The translations under genes and the position numbers were made by a program. The notes beneath the pieces were generated by a model. The model was not told the DNA's origin and searched no databases. It was given only the letters and a program-made list of their open reading frames with translations. A stretch of 64,000 bases of DNA, taken from contig NC_087380.1 of the NCBI RefSeq assembly GCF_963675165.1, positions 7,574,517 through 7,638,516 on the forward strand. The letters are read 5' to 3'. Each line of letters opens with the position of its first letter. Positions within the stretch are counted from its first letter, which is position 1. Source of the DNA: Halichondria panicea. Its lineage: Eukaryota > Porifera > Demospongiae > Suberitida > Halichondriidae. This document shows, in pieces, positions 1 to 16,000 of this stretch.

Positions 1-2
1 AC

Positions 3-2077
3 GAAGTGGAAGATGTTGTGCTATTAGTGACACACCCTGGGGGCAAACTAGGCCCATACACGCTCAGAGAACACTCCATACACAAGCGCTTCGTGAAAGA
101 TGGGAAGGCTACAATCAGACTCATCACACAGAAGATGCATCTACTCATTTCCAACTGCCCATCAGACCAACTGAGATTGTTCATACATTGTATGACAATT
201 AAATTAGCGGCCATGGGGAAAAGTCAAGGTTCTCACCGACGAATGCTTGGCGACGTTTCCGTTCAGTTTGACGAAATCAGCCCTCTAAACGAAAAGGATT
301 TGGAGCTAGCACGAAAAAATACAGGCAGGGAGGCAAACTGCGTGACCCCCAGACAGAAAGCAACTTCATCGAAGATCAGTGGAAAAGAAAATCTCACCAC
401 ACCGCGACGAATTGATAAGTGCCCACAGAAAGGCATCAAAAGAAAACTATCAGAAATGAACACAGCGAGAGAAGAGGATCTGAAATCGGCCCCCTCAAAA
501 CGACCTGTCATGTTAAAACCCCTCGGGCTTCCATTATCAAAAGAGCAGACGCAAGTTTTACAAGCTGTACGGAACGGCGAAAGTGTTTTCTTCACGGGCA
601 GTGCTGGAACTGGGAAGTCATACCTGCTCAAGAAAATCATCAGCTCCATGCCACCTGACTCCACCTTCTGTACGGCCAGTACTGGAGCAGCTGCCTCGTT
701 AGTGGGAGGGTCCACACTTCACGCCTTTGCAGGTATTGGTATCGGAACTGGATCCATTGAACAGTGTTTGCGATTGGCATCGAGGGAATTCCCCTCTTCC
801 AACTGGAGGAGATGTCAGTGTCTGATAATTGACGAGATTTCGATGATTGATGGAGACTTCTTTGACAAGCTGGAGGTGGTGGCTCGGACCCTGAGGAGAT
901 CAAAGAAACCGTTTGGAGGGATCCAATTGGTCATCTGTGGGGACTTCCTTCAACTGCCCCCTGTTGCTAAGGACGGAGAGGAGAAGAGCTTCTGTTTCCA
1001 GGTATCCTAATTAACTATTGTACGACGTACCTCACAACATTAATTGGTTGTATACGTGTTTGCTACAATTCTCACCATTGCGTACACATTATATAAAAGA
1101 TAATTAATTGTATATCTCTCACGGTAATTTACGGCAAATTGATGGATAGTTATGATAGCTGTCATCATCCCCCTCAGGCCAACAGTTGGAGCACTTGTAT
1201 CACGCGCTCTATCGAGCTCACGGAAATATATCGACAGAATGACAAACAATTTATTGCCGTACTACAAAACATTCGGATTGGTCGCTGTCCACCGGCCGTT
1301 GCCGAGCTCCTCAGGTCTACGGCAACCAATCAGATTGAGCGCGGAGGTATACGAGCAACGCAGCTGTACACGCACACAGAAGATGTTGAGAGTAAAAATG
1401 TTCGAGCTTTGGAAAGTTTAAGAGAAGAGTCGAAAACGTTCAGTGCAGTGGATAGTGACCCTCAGCTGAGCAAAATGGTAGACAACCTTTGCACTGCGGG
1501 TAGTCTAATCGAACTCAAAGTGGGAGCACAGGTAGTAACAAGTTTTAATTACTCTCCTACAAAAATTACATGGTTTTAATTAATTACCTCGATCCTGCAA
1601 CATTGCTTCTTAATTTTGTTAATTAATTGGTTCAATAGTTCGCTGGCTTTGATTGTTGGGTGTTCATTTTAGGCATTTTTTGGTGCTTAGATTTTAATTG
1701 GTACACATGTATATATGACTGCATTCGTTTCTTCAGGTGATGCTGACTAAGAACATTGATGTACTGCGTGGACTGGTGAATGGGGCAAGGGGCGTGGTCA
1801 AGGAGTTTGAGGCAACTAAAGGTACCTACCCTTATACCCTATCAAATATTTTGTCCGTAATAATTATAATTATTGACGTCCTGGATAGTATTTCCCTCCT
1901 ATATAAAACTTGAGGATCTTAGTTTACATTCCATGGTAGTTGTGTATACTAGACCATAATTCCTTTATCTGACTAGACTAACTGAATTGATTTGAATTAG
2001 TCGGATCATTGCCCCCCCCCCACAACACACACACACACACACACACAACACACACAACACACACACACAACACACAC

Positions 2078-2144
<67 letters not shown>

Positions 2145-2629
2145 CACACACACACCACAGGCCACCCGGTGGTCCAGTTCACCTCTGGACCGCGCCTACC
2201 CGTGCCCCCAGAGAGGTGGAGTGTACGGACCAGTGGAGGTGTGGTGGTGACAAGGAGACAGCTGCCACTCAAACTAGCCTGGGCCATCTCCATTCACAAG
2301 AGCCAGGTAAAGAGATGATGTACAAGGCAGCTAGCATATAGCCTTAGGCTGAACTACTGAGTGTACGTATAATAAACACTTAGTGCTGCCCTTCACTCCC
2401 CCCTCCCCCCCCCCCTCCCTCGTAGGGGATGACTCTGGACTGCGTTGAGATGAGCCTCGGTCGATGTTTTGAGGACGGGCAAGCATACGTTGCACTCTCC
2501 AGAGCCAAGAGTCTGCAGTCGCTGAGGGTCAAGGACTTTGACCCCAAGTGTGTGCGTGCTAAGAAAGATGTGTTGGACTTTTATCGTGCCCTGAGGCAAA
2601 TGAGGAGAAACTATATAGAAAACAGCTGA
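3..2629 (+). CDS. PIF1: PIF1 5'-3' DNA helicase (5' partial)
   Basis: ATP-dependent helicase of nucleus and mitochondria that unwinds G-quadruplexes and stalled forks (family knowledge). Five exons read in phase: 3-1001, 1178-1531, 1737-1821, 2161-2306 and 2426-2629, giving 595 codons plus stop. Seen in order: an N-terminal region like the vertebrate PINT domain; Walker A GSAGTGKS (about 597-620); Walker B IIDEISM; motif III CGDFLQLPPV; motif V SIHKSQ/GMTLD, split by the last intron; motif VI QAYVALSRA. The frame is open to the window edge and the first residues match mid-N-terminus of the vertebrate protein, so the true start lies upstream; the GTG at 6 is not a start. The fourth intron carries a long CA repeat running into its acceptor. 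It is convergent with MPV17L2, 218 bp away. Confidence 0.96.
2021..2159. repeat. (CA)n microsatellite at a PIF1 3' splice site
   Basis: Nearly pure CA with interspersed AAC units. It fills the end of PIF1 intron 4 and supplies the AG of the acceptor (exon starts 2161). Open reading frames across it are low-complexity artefacts. Confidence 0.95.
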
Positions 2630-2847
2630 TAGCTTTTCCATTTGTATATAATTTCTTTTGAATTAAATTATTATGTTCATATACAAAAACAAAAAAAAAC
2701 AAGAGCACATAGAAAAGTGCCACTTCACATAAAATTATAACAAACGATATTATCATGAGCAGCTACAATAATTATGTAAAGATGAGCTAAAATATGAGCC
2801 TGCTACTGTCTGTATATAATAATTGAGTGGTAAACGTTAACGAGACA

Positions 2848-4452
2848 TTATCTGTTGTTAGAGTCAACCAAAACAGTTTCTGTAATTACAGAGGGTACTT
2901 GAGAGGGGGCGGAGGGGGCGGCTGTGCTGGTTGTGCTGCTGTGCTCTGATTCGGCCATTAACTCAGACTATGGGGGCGGGGGGAGGTGTGAAAGGAGGAA
3001 ACAGTAATTATTGACAAATTGCTTTAAATGTAGAACATATGTTTTCTGGTCTGCAATGCTTTGAGGATAGTAGCTTCATACATCCATACCTTAACACCCA
3101 CAATATAATGATCAACTGTACAAAATTTCCGAGTCCATACCTTGTGTTTCATGTAAGAGAGGTAGACGGTCCAGAACAACGTCACAACGTTGACGTATGT
3201 AACTCGAAGATGGGAGGGAACGAAATAGAAGTTAATCACCTGGAGAACAGAGCAATGGATTATTATCCCAGAAATAATTATATTGATTTTCACGCTATGA
3301 ATGTTCTCAGGCATTATAGAAGTAATAATCATGAAGTGCAAGCATGACGTGTCCACATGTCCAGCATGTATACAACATCACATGCACACACACTGATCAC
3401 TGACAGACAGTTATTACCACGACTACAGCCTAGGTAGCCCTATATGCAATCCCTCAACATTAACACCTGTGCAAGAATTTAAGGGAATCTCCATTTTACT
3501 AACATAGGCTACCAATAAACAGTTATTAACACGAACTTTGTGAACCTAAGGCAATGTTTGTAAACAACAGAACAATTACTCAGAAAATAGTTTCTTTGCA
3601 ACAAAAATGCCAATATAAAGAGCTCAGATTTCACTAGCTCTGCATGTGGTATTAGATACTAACCTGTGCCGCAGGCCACAACTTCCAGTCCGTCTGAGCG
3701 TGAGAGGAAGAACGATTACACACATGCAGCTATAGACATAACTCTACCAATTACTACGAATCAATATAATATAGCTTTCTCATGCAGTAAACGCCTTATA
3801 TATATAATTAAAATTATGCTTATTAATTCGTCTACCTTATAGGTCGGCCAGAATTTAGATTGTAATTCAGTTCTTATATCTTCTTTTCCTCGGCCTTCTA
3901 ATACACACATTCCTGTATGGTGTGAAAATCAATCGCTATTAGAAAATTGTTCTGATATTATTACGTGCAGGGCATTTGACTACCCGTACCGTATACGTTT
4001 GTTGAATATATAAATTATACCGACAAGTGAGAAAAAATTAAAAGTTCCAGCTACAACGGCCGGCACCGTGCGCAAAACTGTTTGCACACCATTGACTCAC
4101 CTACGTAAAAGACACTGCAACATATAGGAGCCATCACTAGCTGGTCTGCAAGGACTTTCTTGCCCACAATTCTGAGACCATGTCCCAAAATAGCTCTGTC
4201 CAAGAGTAAGTACCATGAGTGGTTGAGAGGCCCCATGCAAAATCCCAGTGTAGCCATTCGCCCTGTTCTCCTCCAGTCGATCTTCTCACAGCCTTCTATT
4301 CGTTGCTGCAGTAGGTCTCCAACAGTATACAATGCACAACATGTCCCAGTGTTGACAAGAAGCAGGCGACGAGACAGTATTTGTTTGCATTTTTGCCATA
4401 GCTGTAGCTGCTGAAGAGACCTCATTGTGAAGCGAGCAGTGTGCTCTGCCAT
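2848..4452 (-). CDS. MPV17L2: Mpv17/PMP22 family protein, MPV17L2-like
   Basis: Small multi-pass protein of the Mpv17/PMP22 family; MPV17L2 acts in mitochondrial ribosome assembly (family knowledge). Five exons on the minus strand: 4452-4101, 3912-3836, 3693-3664 (30 nt), 3239-3141 and 2967-2848. All phases agree, giving 225 residues. The family signature is assembled across exons: MGPLNHSWYLLLDR in exon 1, TDWKLWPAAQ in the 30-nt exon, and NFYFVPSHLRVTYVN followed by LSYMKHK in exon 4. The last exon is a Ser/Thr/Pro-rich tail with no obvious counterpart. The start ATG (4450-4452) precedes a basic, Arg-rich N-terminus compatible with mitochondrial targeting. Length matches the family. The paralogue choice (L2 rather than MPV17 or MPV17L) rests on overall resemblance. 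Confidence 0.9.
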
Positions 4453-5649
4453 CTTTGGATAGTTCAGCTAGCTAGCTGCTTAGAAAAAACTCACTCGACA
4501 AGAGTAAAACCTGACAAAGCAGGCGGCCTATTTATGTACGTACATGCAAACAACAATAGAATTGAAGGCAGGAAATAGATTTCTATCAAAACACATTCCA
4601 CCCACATGGCACCACCTTATGCTCTGCAGAAGTATGGCTCCTCACACCAGCACATGGCTGCATGTGGCTGGCCGGTTGTGGATGCTCCATAATCATGGCT
4701 CCTCTATGCAAATGGCTAGACAGTAGTAGTGTATTTCACCCCACACACAGTACAGACACATGCAGACTGAGAGGTTCATTCTCGTTACCAATCCCTTCTC
4801 AATATATTAGATCACTTACGTTGGTAAAAGTTTATTGATCCTATACCCAAAACAAAAGATATGTTACTATAGTGAAAACATTGCATGCATTCTTCTGTGT
4901 TCTATTTAGGTGTGTGTGGGTGTGTGTGCAGTTCGCTTTTATATGGTTTGTAGGACTGAAGCCCATGCAATACTATACAATCATGAGCACCGGAAAAGAT
5001 TCCTTACAATTATAGTTCACCCCACATCCTCGTGGGTAGACATAACCTGCATCGAATTTCCTATTTTAGTATATGCTTAATTAGCAATAAATTATAGCAA
5101 CTTCAAACCTGTTATAGTTTTCGTATAATATAATTGACATGAGTACAATAATTATAATGTGGTCAGGTGATATAATTATAGTGGCCGGGCGTAGACAACT
5201 CCAGACAAGGGGAGCTCTAAAGTTGGCAGGGCTCCCCTCACTGGCTCTAAATATATAACGAGGATTATTTTAAGAAACTGCATGAGAGGGGGGGAGGGCT
5301 TCAGCCACCAAAGCCCCCTATTGCCTATGGCCTTATAGGCATTCACCTTAGTTCCTGAGTGTGGTAGGTATAGTGTGTTGTGGACTAGTAAATGCATACC
5401 CTACTTTTAATTAGAACAGCACGATAATTAGAGCATGACTGCATGTTGTATGGTACTTCATACGTGCGAATATGTTGATACAATTCCATGGTACTTAACT
5501 ATAGTATTGTTTCCCTGGACAATGCTGCATGCTGCTGACAAGACTGAGCATATATATAATTATAGACAGAGAGCAAAAAAAAAAACTAATTGTGAGAGCT
5601 ACAACTTTCCTCTACACCAGATCACTGCATGTATTTATTGTTCACGAGT
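4453..5649. other. Intergenic stretch, no gene seen
   Basis: AT-rich DNA between the start of MPV17L2 and the 3' end of the dehydrogenase gene, both on the minus strand. It should hold the MPV17L2 promoter and the 3' UTR of the dehydrogenase. No coding pattern, RNA gene or recognisable repeat was found. Confidence 0.6.
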
Positions 5650-5989
5650 TTATGCATTTTTTAGTTTCATTGGCTCTACTTTCAGCTCAACAGCAAGCTT
5701 GTCCTATAAGGTGTGAAGAGAGGGTATTGAGACAGGTTATAATTATTAACAGGTGTATATATAGATGTCTCCTAAATGTGCAGTAGAACCACGGCCATGC
5801 ATTTGTTGTGACTGCAACCAAAAATGGGTTATTTTAAACTATTTTTTTTTACAGTGTGTATAGGTCAATAAGGAAGTGCAAGGTTTAGGGCAATATAGAG
5901 CAGGGAATGCATGTTGAAATGAAGTTTGTTATTGTATGCAAAAGGTCTACACTCCACTGTATACTATACAGGAAAATTATTGTAGCTAG

Positions 5990-6079
<90 letters not shown>

Positions 6080-9000
6080 GTGTACCATTGCTGTGATGAG
6101 GCTCCTATGGTACCAGACTCCGCCCTCCTCAGTCACTCTCTTCTCGTAACATCTCTCCGGGTCACCAGCCACAAGCACTGGCTTATCAGGGTCAGCCTAA
6201 AGGGGGCGGATAAAGCTGCAAGTTACAATATACATAGCACATGTATTCATTACCAATAAGGTAGCTACTTTCTGAAATTCATATTTAAACACATGTTCCC
6301 CATGCATGCAGAGTACTAAGCTCTGTAACTAGATTTGATGACCGAATTTAAGACTATCTGAAAGCTTAGAAGGAGTCCGTTCAGATGGTATGCTCAAATC
6401 TCAAATTTGTGTTTATATATACAATTGGTAAATAAACACACTATAGTCTTACTGGCTCCATAGCTCTCATTTCTTGCATGAACTGTCTCATTCTCCCAGT
6501 GAAATCCGGAGCAAACATCTCAGGATTTATGGCAACAAATGTCTGCCCCTGTAACAAAGCAATCTATCTGAGAACAATACAAGCTAGCACGCAGGTGTCT
6601 ATTACTCACTACCATGCACAATCGTGCATCATGCTGAGAATACATACACATTATTATAGCATCCTTGTTCTATGCACAAAGGCAGAGCTAACCTGTCGTC
6701 AGCACACACACAATCCTACACTGTATATAGCGGGTCATTTTCATTGGTGCACATTTTCGTATAAACTACCAAGTTTAATATTTCGTATTCTAAATATGCG
6801 TACAGCTCAGAATGGTGACATAGAACCTATTGCGCATTAATACATCATAATGATTCCACATGCAGTTTTAATAATGCTCTAAATTTCCATACGAAAATAA
6901 CCCGCTATCCGCTATACGGTAAGCTAGCTGAAGAGCTCTCACCAGATCAGCAACTCTGTCATCTTTCTGCCACTTGCGAATGTGCGTTCCGTACGGCCCC
7001 CCTCCTAGAATGCCCCCCATGATCTCAACCATCATCCCTAGGCCGTAACCTTTGTAACCCCCAGTCTCCTCAGTGCCCCCCAGATACAGCAACCCCCCGC
7101 CGTCCATGACCTTGTTCGGGTCTTTGGTTTCTTTCCCGTCACTATCGACCCCCCAACAGTTAGGCATTGGCTCCTCCTTACGACGCTGCATCTCCACCTA
7201 CGCACGTACACATGACATGTAAGCAGGTCATAATATTGGTATTAATGTGGTTAATGATATAATGGGTTCACAGAGATGATAATAGTAGTATGGGTAGCTC
7301 CCTAATAGCTACAGAATGCATAAAAAATTTGACCCTTCAAAATTTTTTATGGGTAAACAAATTTCGTTCATAATAAACGGTTACTGTACTCAGTCACACA
7401 TACACCACTAGGAATTGTTCTACCCATGCTGTTGTAGACTCTGACCTTTCCGAGAGCTGCAGTGGTGGTGGCCATGTCCAGGACAAATGAGTCGTTGTCA
7501 TCAGCAGGTGCCCCAAAGGTGAATGCATTAGTACCGAGTGCCACCTGGAGAGGGAACGATGATCAACTATCAGTCATTGAGCGATGAGGATGCATAGGAG
7601 CAATTAAATGCTGGGTCTTCTGTATTTTGAGAGTACTAGAGTTGGCTCTGTAACTAGAGCTCTGGTGATCTAAATTCACTGATTTTATGATTTTCTGAAA
7701 GCTTAGAAGGAGCCCGTGCAGATGGTATGCTCAATTCTCAAATTTGGAACGAGCCATAATTTTCCATTTTCAGAAAAATACCATGGTATTTTGTCAAAAA
7801 CAGGCCAAAAATAGACTTTTGATTTCAAGACACCACTTTAACGAGCTTACTGTTAGCTTAATTGGATCAACGGAAATAAATGTATGGTCGTTCAAAGATG
7901 CTTTATTCAACGCTGGGTATATTTTATCTAGCAGCCAGGGGAGGGGGTACATGCCTTTACCGAATGTTGTCACACAGTTCCCAATTTAAAGTTTTACCTC
8001 TTTAGCTCTGGTTGGTACCGCTATTGGCGATGTGTTGGTAGTTGCCATACCCTGTAAAGTTAGAATAATGGTTAAATAGATACAAACAGTTATAGATACG
8101 TATGTATTAGCCTCGGTCCCACATATTTTTCTTTAAATAACGGAAAGAAACGTTTAATTAGAGAAAAGTTGGGCCGGGAACGAGGCTACATATGTATATA
8201 CTATACTTACCAGTAAGCCTTCTTTGATGGCCATCAGTGAGTAATAACCAGCAATCCCAAAGTGATTTGAGCCTGCGTCATTAGTACCATTGTGATGTGA
8301 TCAATACACCATTAAGAGTGATGAATACAATACTCACCTTTACAAGACACCCATCCAATTCCAACATTCTTAGCTTTCTTGATAGCTAGATCCATACAAA
8401 ATGTCCCAACCACCTACGAAAGAGAATAAATTTAAATAATCTTTTCATCCAAAAAATAAGATTGTGGTGTAATTTTACGTACAGTTCCGATGGCGTTTTG
8501 TCCATCCACATGTCCGGTTCCAGGCGATTCCTTGATAATAGTGGGTGTGGCTTTCCCGTCACACTGTCCAGCCTGTAGCTCCCACACATACATCTCTATA
8601 GCAACAGAGGAGAGCAAAAATAAATTTACGTTCGTCAGAAATTTATATAATTTGGACAATGGAATTATGAGACCCAATTCCCAGCCATAGCTGAGCTACT
8701 GGGAAATCGTTTGAGTCATTTAGCGAAACTATCCATAATTATAGTGTATAGATTACCCAGGGATGTGCTCACACTGTTCGGGGGTTGGTACTAACCACCT
8801 CTAGACAACTGAAGGCTATAAAGAAAATGTGTCACCACTTAGACAATTCTGGGGCACATCCGTGACTAATTATGGTACATAACTATACTCTAAGGCGACA
8901 CTCTAAATATGCGACATTTGGATATTTCTCCCATATTAGCACCATTTGTTCGTCTTGCAAAATATAATGTCATTCTTAATAGAGGTTTTACGCTACACAA

Positions 9001-9210
9001 AATTGGCATGACCACTGACCCAGCCCACTGACCCAGCCTATTGAGACCGTGGCTGTAGTGGCCCCTCGTATCTGCAGCCAGCAACACATCAGCCAGACAG
9101 CTAGCGTGGGAGGGAGCACCTCCTGCTGTCTCTACGCAGCGACACACAAAGGAGCGAATCTCCTCCACTTCCAATAGCCCCATCTGGGAGCGATCTATGG
9201 GGGCAGCCAT
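5650..9210 (-). CDS. Malate/L-lactate dehydrogenase-2 (YbiC/YiaK-type) NAD(P)-dependent oxidoreductase
   Basis: Member of the LDH2/MDH2 oxidoreductase family, NAD(P)-dependent 2-hydroxyacid dehydrogenases unrelated to classical LDH. Ten in-phase exons on the minus strand: 9210-9033, 8595-8483, 8413-8338, 8272-8211, 8051-7998, 7544-7446, 7197-6943, 6548-6453, 6196-6086 and 5703-5650. They give 365 residues, the usual length. Landmarks: ADTRGHYSHGLNRL (substrate-binding RG-x-x-SHG) ending exon 1; VDGQNAIG; GSNHFGIAGYY with the catalytic His region; MATTNTSP-IAVPTRAKE; a Gly-rich segment ETGGYKGYGLGMMVE; and the typical C-terminal ADPDKPVLVAGDPE. The last exon (DKLAVELKV to stop) was found only by following phase. 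The substrate cannot be told from sequence. A hairpin repeat, a CA repeat and small MITEs sit in the introns. Confidence 0.9.
5992..6077. repeat. (TG)n microsatellite
   Basis: Nearly pure TG repeat in the last intron of the dehydrogenase gene, just downstream (in gene sense) of the donor at 6085. Confidence 0.95.
6725..6919. repeat. MITE-like element, TATAGCGGGT termini
   Basis: The left end TATAGCGGGTCATTTTC is matched in inverse at the right end (GAAAATAACCCGCTAT followed by CGCTATACGG). The same termini recur at 18,607-18,725, 26,600-26,720 and 45,705-45,914, and partly at 19,250-19,361 and 27,630-27,703. There is no coding capacity. It lies in intron 7 of the dehydrogenase gene. Confidence 0.6.
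7618..7990. repeat. Dispersed hairpin repeat with CTGAAAGCTTAGAA motif
   Basis: Palindromic element centred on a CCATGG-containing apex, with inverted arms carrying CTGAAAGCTTAGAAGGAG. It belongs to the family also at 41,430-42,060, 44,162-44,481, 51,041-51,353 and 62,942-63,425, with a half copy at 6,316-6,417. Non-coding; located in an intron. Confidence 0.7.
8108..8188. repeat. Short MITE-like element, TAGCCTCG termini
   Basis: Begins TAGCCTCGGTCCC and ends GGGAACGAGGCTA as an inverse match, about 80 bp, in an intron of the dehydrogenase gene. The same termini occur at 22,733-22,874 and 34,068-34,816, with solo ends near 24,061, 26,849, 26,943 and 47,313. Confidence 0.55.
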
Positions 9211-9559
9211 CTTGAAAAAGACAACTGTGTGTGTGAGGGGAAAGCATTGCTTGCGATTAACATGAGTTGGAGGTATTAAAATGCAAGTAAAATTTAATGC
9301 ATTAAGACATACAGATCTCACGTACATTGATGATTGAGTAGAACCTCTGTTGACCAGATTTGTAGGGAAAAAGCTCAGAAGCTAAGAAGACTGAAAAGAT
9401 GGGAGTGGCTCGTAAAAATTTTTTTAGTCCTCAGTTTAAGCCGCTGGATTGACCGCCCTCGATTTGTGATGCTTTTCTGAGGGTGGTGTTTGATCACGTG
9501 AGCTTTCCACTGCCTCCTGCTCCTGTCAGACACTAGAGTTAGTTGGGCTGCAAGGAATC
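9211..9559. promoter_or_regulatory. Putative shared promoter, dehydrogenase / PKA-C
   Basis: 349 bp between divergent start codons. It contains a CACGTG E-box-type site near 9,494. Function is inferred only from position. Confidence 0.4.
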
Positions 9560-12719
<3,160 letters not shown>

Positions 12720-13030
12720 AGACAATCTTAGAGATCTTATAATGATGCTAGTGTACTGTACACTCAGCATACTTACTCTACTCAGCACTCTGTACAATGA
12801 TTGTGATCTGTTGTGGTATAATTATAGCTCTCTGTATGTTTTAATCTTTAGACTTTGTATTGGTAGACATACTTGTTCAAAAAATTCAAGAGTCAAAAAT
12901 TGTAAACATGTTATTGAGGGCGGCGTTGATACAGGGCGTGAGTTAAGTCCAATGAGGGCGGCGAATATCCGTGGCATTATCAAAAAAGTACATGTACATA
13001 CTAGAAGTGAGCTAGCTAGCTTGTAGCATC
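12720..13030. other. Intergenic region between PKA and the kinesin-like gene
   Basis: 311 bp holding the 3' end of the PKA transcript and the start region of the next gene on the same strand. No feature beyond AT-rich DNA was seen. Confidence 0.6.
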
Positions 13031-16000
13031 ATGTCAAAGCACTTTAGATCTATTCTACGACTAGTCTCAGATGATGGAGTCGCCCCAGTTACACAGGGAG
13101 GGGAGAGACTGTCAATCGGCTTCAACAGCAGCTCTAAAACAGTCACATTTCCTGAGCAGCCCCGCCCCCCTTTTGCAGAAGGTAAATTAGCTAAGCCTAT
13201 TAATTGTGCTCATTTAATATTAATTGTTGTATTCCCTCTTTGGTAGCATCTACCGAATACAGTTTCGATGGAGTTTTTGCTGAGAAGCAATCAAGCGTCT
13301 ACAAGGACTCAGTTAGGCAGATTGTCGACAACGTCCTGGCTGGCTACAATGGCACTGTCATCTCAATGGCGACACAAGCCGCTCATCTGGTACGAACAGA
13401 AACTATGAACGCTCCGAAACGAGGTGCTATTTTGAAAGCATCACAGCAAATTTTCCGTCGTTTGATGAAATCTCGAAAGAAGCAAGCTCAGGCTTGCTCA
13501 AATCTTGTCGTATTATGTACTCTTGTAGTAGTCATAAACGAAAGTGTTCATGACCTACTAGCTGGGTTCTCGTCAGCAGGAAGCAACCATAAGATGAGTC
13601 AAGAAGATACCGCAATTCCACCCAAGCTTTCTTTGCCGGAGGAGGGGTGTTTGATGGTTGGAGCCTCACAGCAAGAAGTACAGGGTACAATCAAAATGGC
13701 ATCCCTACTGCAGTACGGGATGGACATGGAGAAGAAAATTTTAGAAGCCTACAGAAACGAGGATGATAGGAAAACAATCCATCACACAATCTGTACGATC
13801 TCAGTGGAGTACGCTCAGTTTGGTACGATGAATGCTCCTATTAGTGGTAGCCTCTCCTTTGTGGAAGTGTGCCCATCCGACCTCCTGTCATGTGATGTTG
13901 TCACATCCAAAGAATTAGTCTCTCTCCACACCTTTGTTGAGATGGTGAAATCACTCACACAAAACGGCCCCACAACTCTTAGTGCAGATTTTTCAACTGA
14001 ACTTACTTTTGAAAAATCCCCCGAAACTCTCGATCTCTGCAAAAAGTCCGTTTTAACACAGCTGCTCAAGGAAGCTCTCGGCGGAAACTGTAAAACTCTC
14101 CTATTAACATTTGCTAAAAAGCAATTTCCTGCTGAAAACTATTCCAAGATTCGTTCTGTTCTTGAACTAGCTTCTCGAGCTCGTTTAATACAAAACAGCC
14201 CCAACAGGAAGGACATAGCTGAGAAGGCACTAATGAATGCGTACATGCGAGAGTTGCACGACATGTATGGAGATGGCGGCAGTGCAGCTGAAGGAGACAA
14301 GAAGATTGTCCTAAAGCCTAAGCCAATTGCTAAATCTCCAACAAATTTGTCTGAAAATGGAAAAGATGAACGGTGAGCAAATTTGACATGTACCGCAAAA
14401 GCCTACCTAGCTATAATTATAGCAGCCACCCTTGAGCAGTATGGGACTCTGTGATTTTTGAGCATTAAACTTGTTGAATGTCCCTATTACAACTTATACA
14501 GTAGAATTATGCCACTATCAATGTTTTTCGTTTTTGTTTCTAGGCAGCACAACATGGAGATGGCAGCCTTTGCCCTGGTAACGGCTATAGAGGGAGGAGG
14601 GGAGGTGGGCACTGACAGTGACAGCTGCAGCGACGGTGAGTGCCTTAGGGAAATATCATCATCTTCTTTAATTTAATTGTTCACAGATGATTTGGACTCA
14701 TTGTCAAAAAGTGTGCAGCAGAAGTGCACAGGTAGCACTCGGCCTCGGAGCACTAAAGTGAAAATCAGACGACGAAAAACTAAGACGGAAGTAGGTAAAC
14801 AAGTTCACTGCATGCATTACTTAGTCATACATGCTGCAGCTGCACGCATAGACTAAGTTATTTCATGTAGACTCAGCAGAAAGCTTAAGTGCCAGTGGTT
14901 GTGATGATGATATTGGTGTTGATGCCCTGATCACCATCTTGCAAGACCCGGACAATGGTGCCCCCAGACCAACTGTGGCAGCACTGGACAATGTCAAACT
15001 GAGGCCAGGTATATATCACAAGTGAAGAAATTCACGTACATAATTATAGTAATGAGCGTTGATATTGATTACATCAGCTGTTTCGAGGCTTTATCATTAA
15101 ACTGTTGTTCTTGATAACCCCCCTCCCCACCCACACGCACACACATCATTAGACGCTGGTGCAATATTCTCGGGAGCTGCAATAGTGCGTTGGCTTATGG
15201 AGAGTGTGGCTGGTGTAGAGACAGAGGAACAAGCCGTGTGCTTAGGAGACCTCCTCCTGACCAGGGGGGCACTCGTACACTCTGAGGGCTCCATGTCAGT
15301 TATTTATAATGTGTTAGTACAATACAATTCATACATTGCTAAGCCTATGACTACCATTGCTATGACAACCATGTACCTCACAAGCCTGCAAGTATGTATA
15401 CCTATAATTATAGTACAGTCTGTTTTGCCAGTTCAAATTTTTCGCGGGAATTCATTTATTTTGTTGGCAGGGTGTTTGCGAATGCCGAGTCGTTGTTTTA
15501 CTATGCAAAGGAGGGGCGACCAAATCGCAGAACTCTAAGTCAACAGGAAATACAGTCCCTATTAGCTCAGGCCCGGGCTGCCATGGCAACAGAGGTGACG
15601 GCTGGCGAGAGATCACATGACAGGGGCAATAAAGAGAGGCTGCACAATATTCACCAGGTGGATATGGATTCTTCAAGAGATTTGCAGTCACAAATAAATC
15701 TGAAATCTACCACTCCTAATGTGCATGAGATCTACAATTGTGTTGAGGGAGAAACTGGAGAAGTTCTGAATACTGGTACAATTGAGAGTGTACAATCAAT
15801 CAACTCTGAGACTTCTTTGTCGTCCTCCTACCCCATCACTTCTCTGTCGTCCTTCCAGACCACTCCTCCATCCTCTTCTTGGTCTGTTAGCGGCAGTGCA
15901 GGTGAAGTGTCTAGTCTACTGTGCAGTGCTGATGGAGCAGTGGAGGGACTAACCCCTCCTGGGGGTCGTAAGAGCGTGAGGTTTCAGGACGACAAGGTAA

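Noticed and set aside
1965-2341. Cys/Val- and His/Thr-rich frames on both strands
   Set aside because: Translation of a CA microsatellite; the real coding part here is PIF1 exon 4 (2161-2306) in its own phase.
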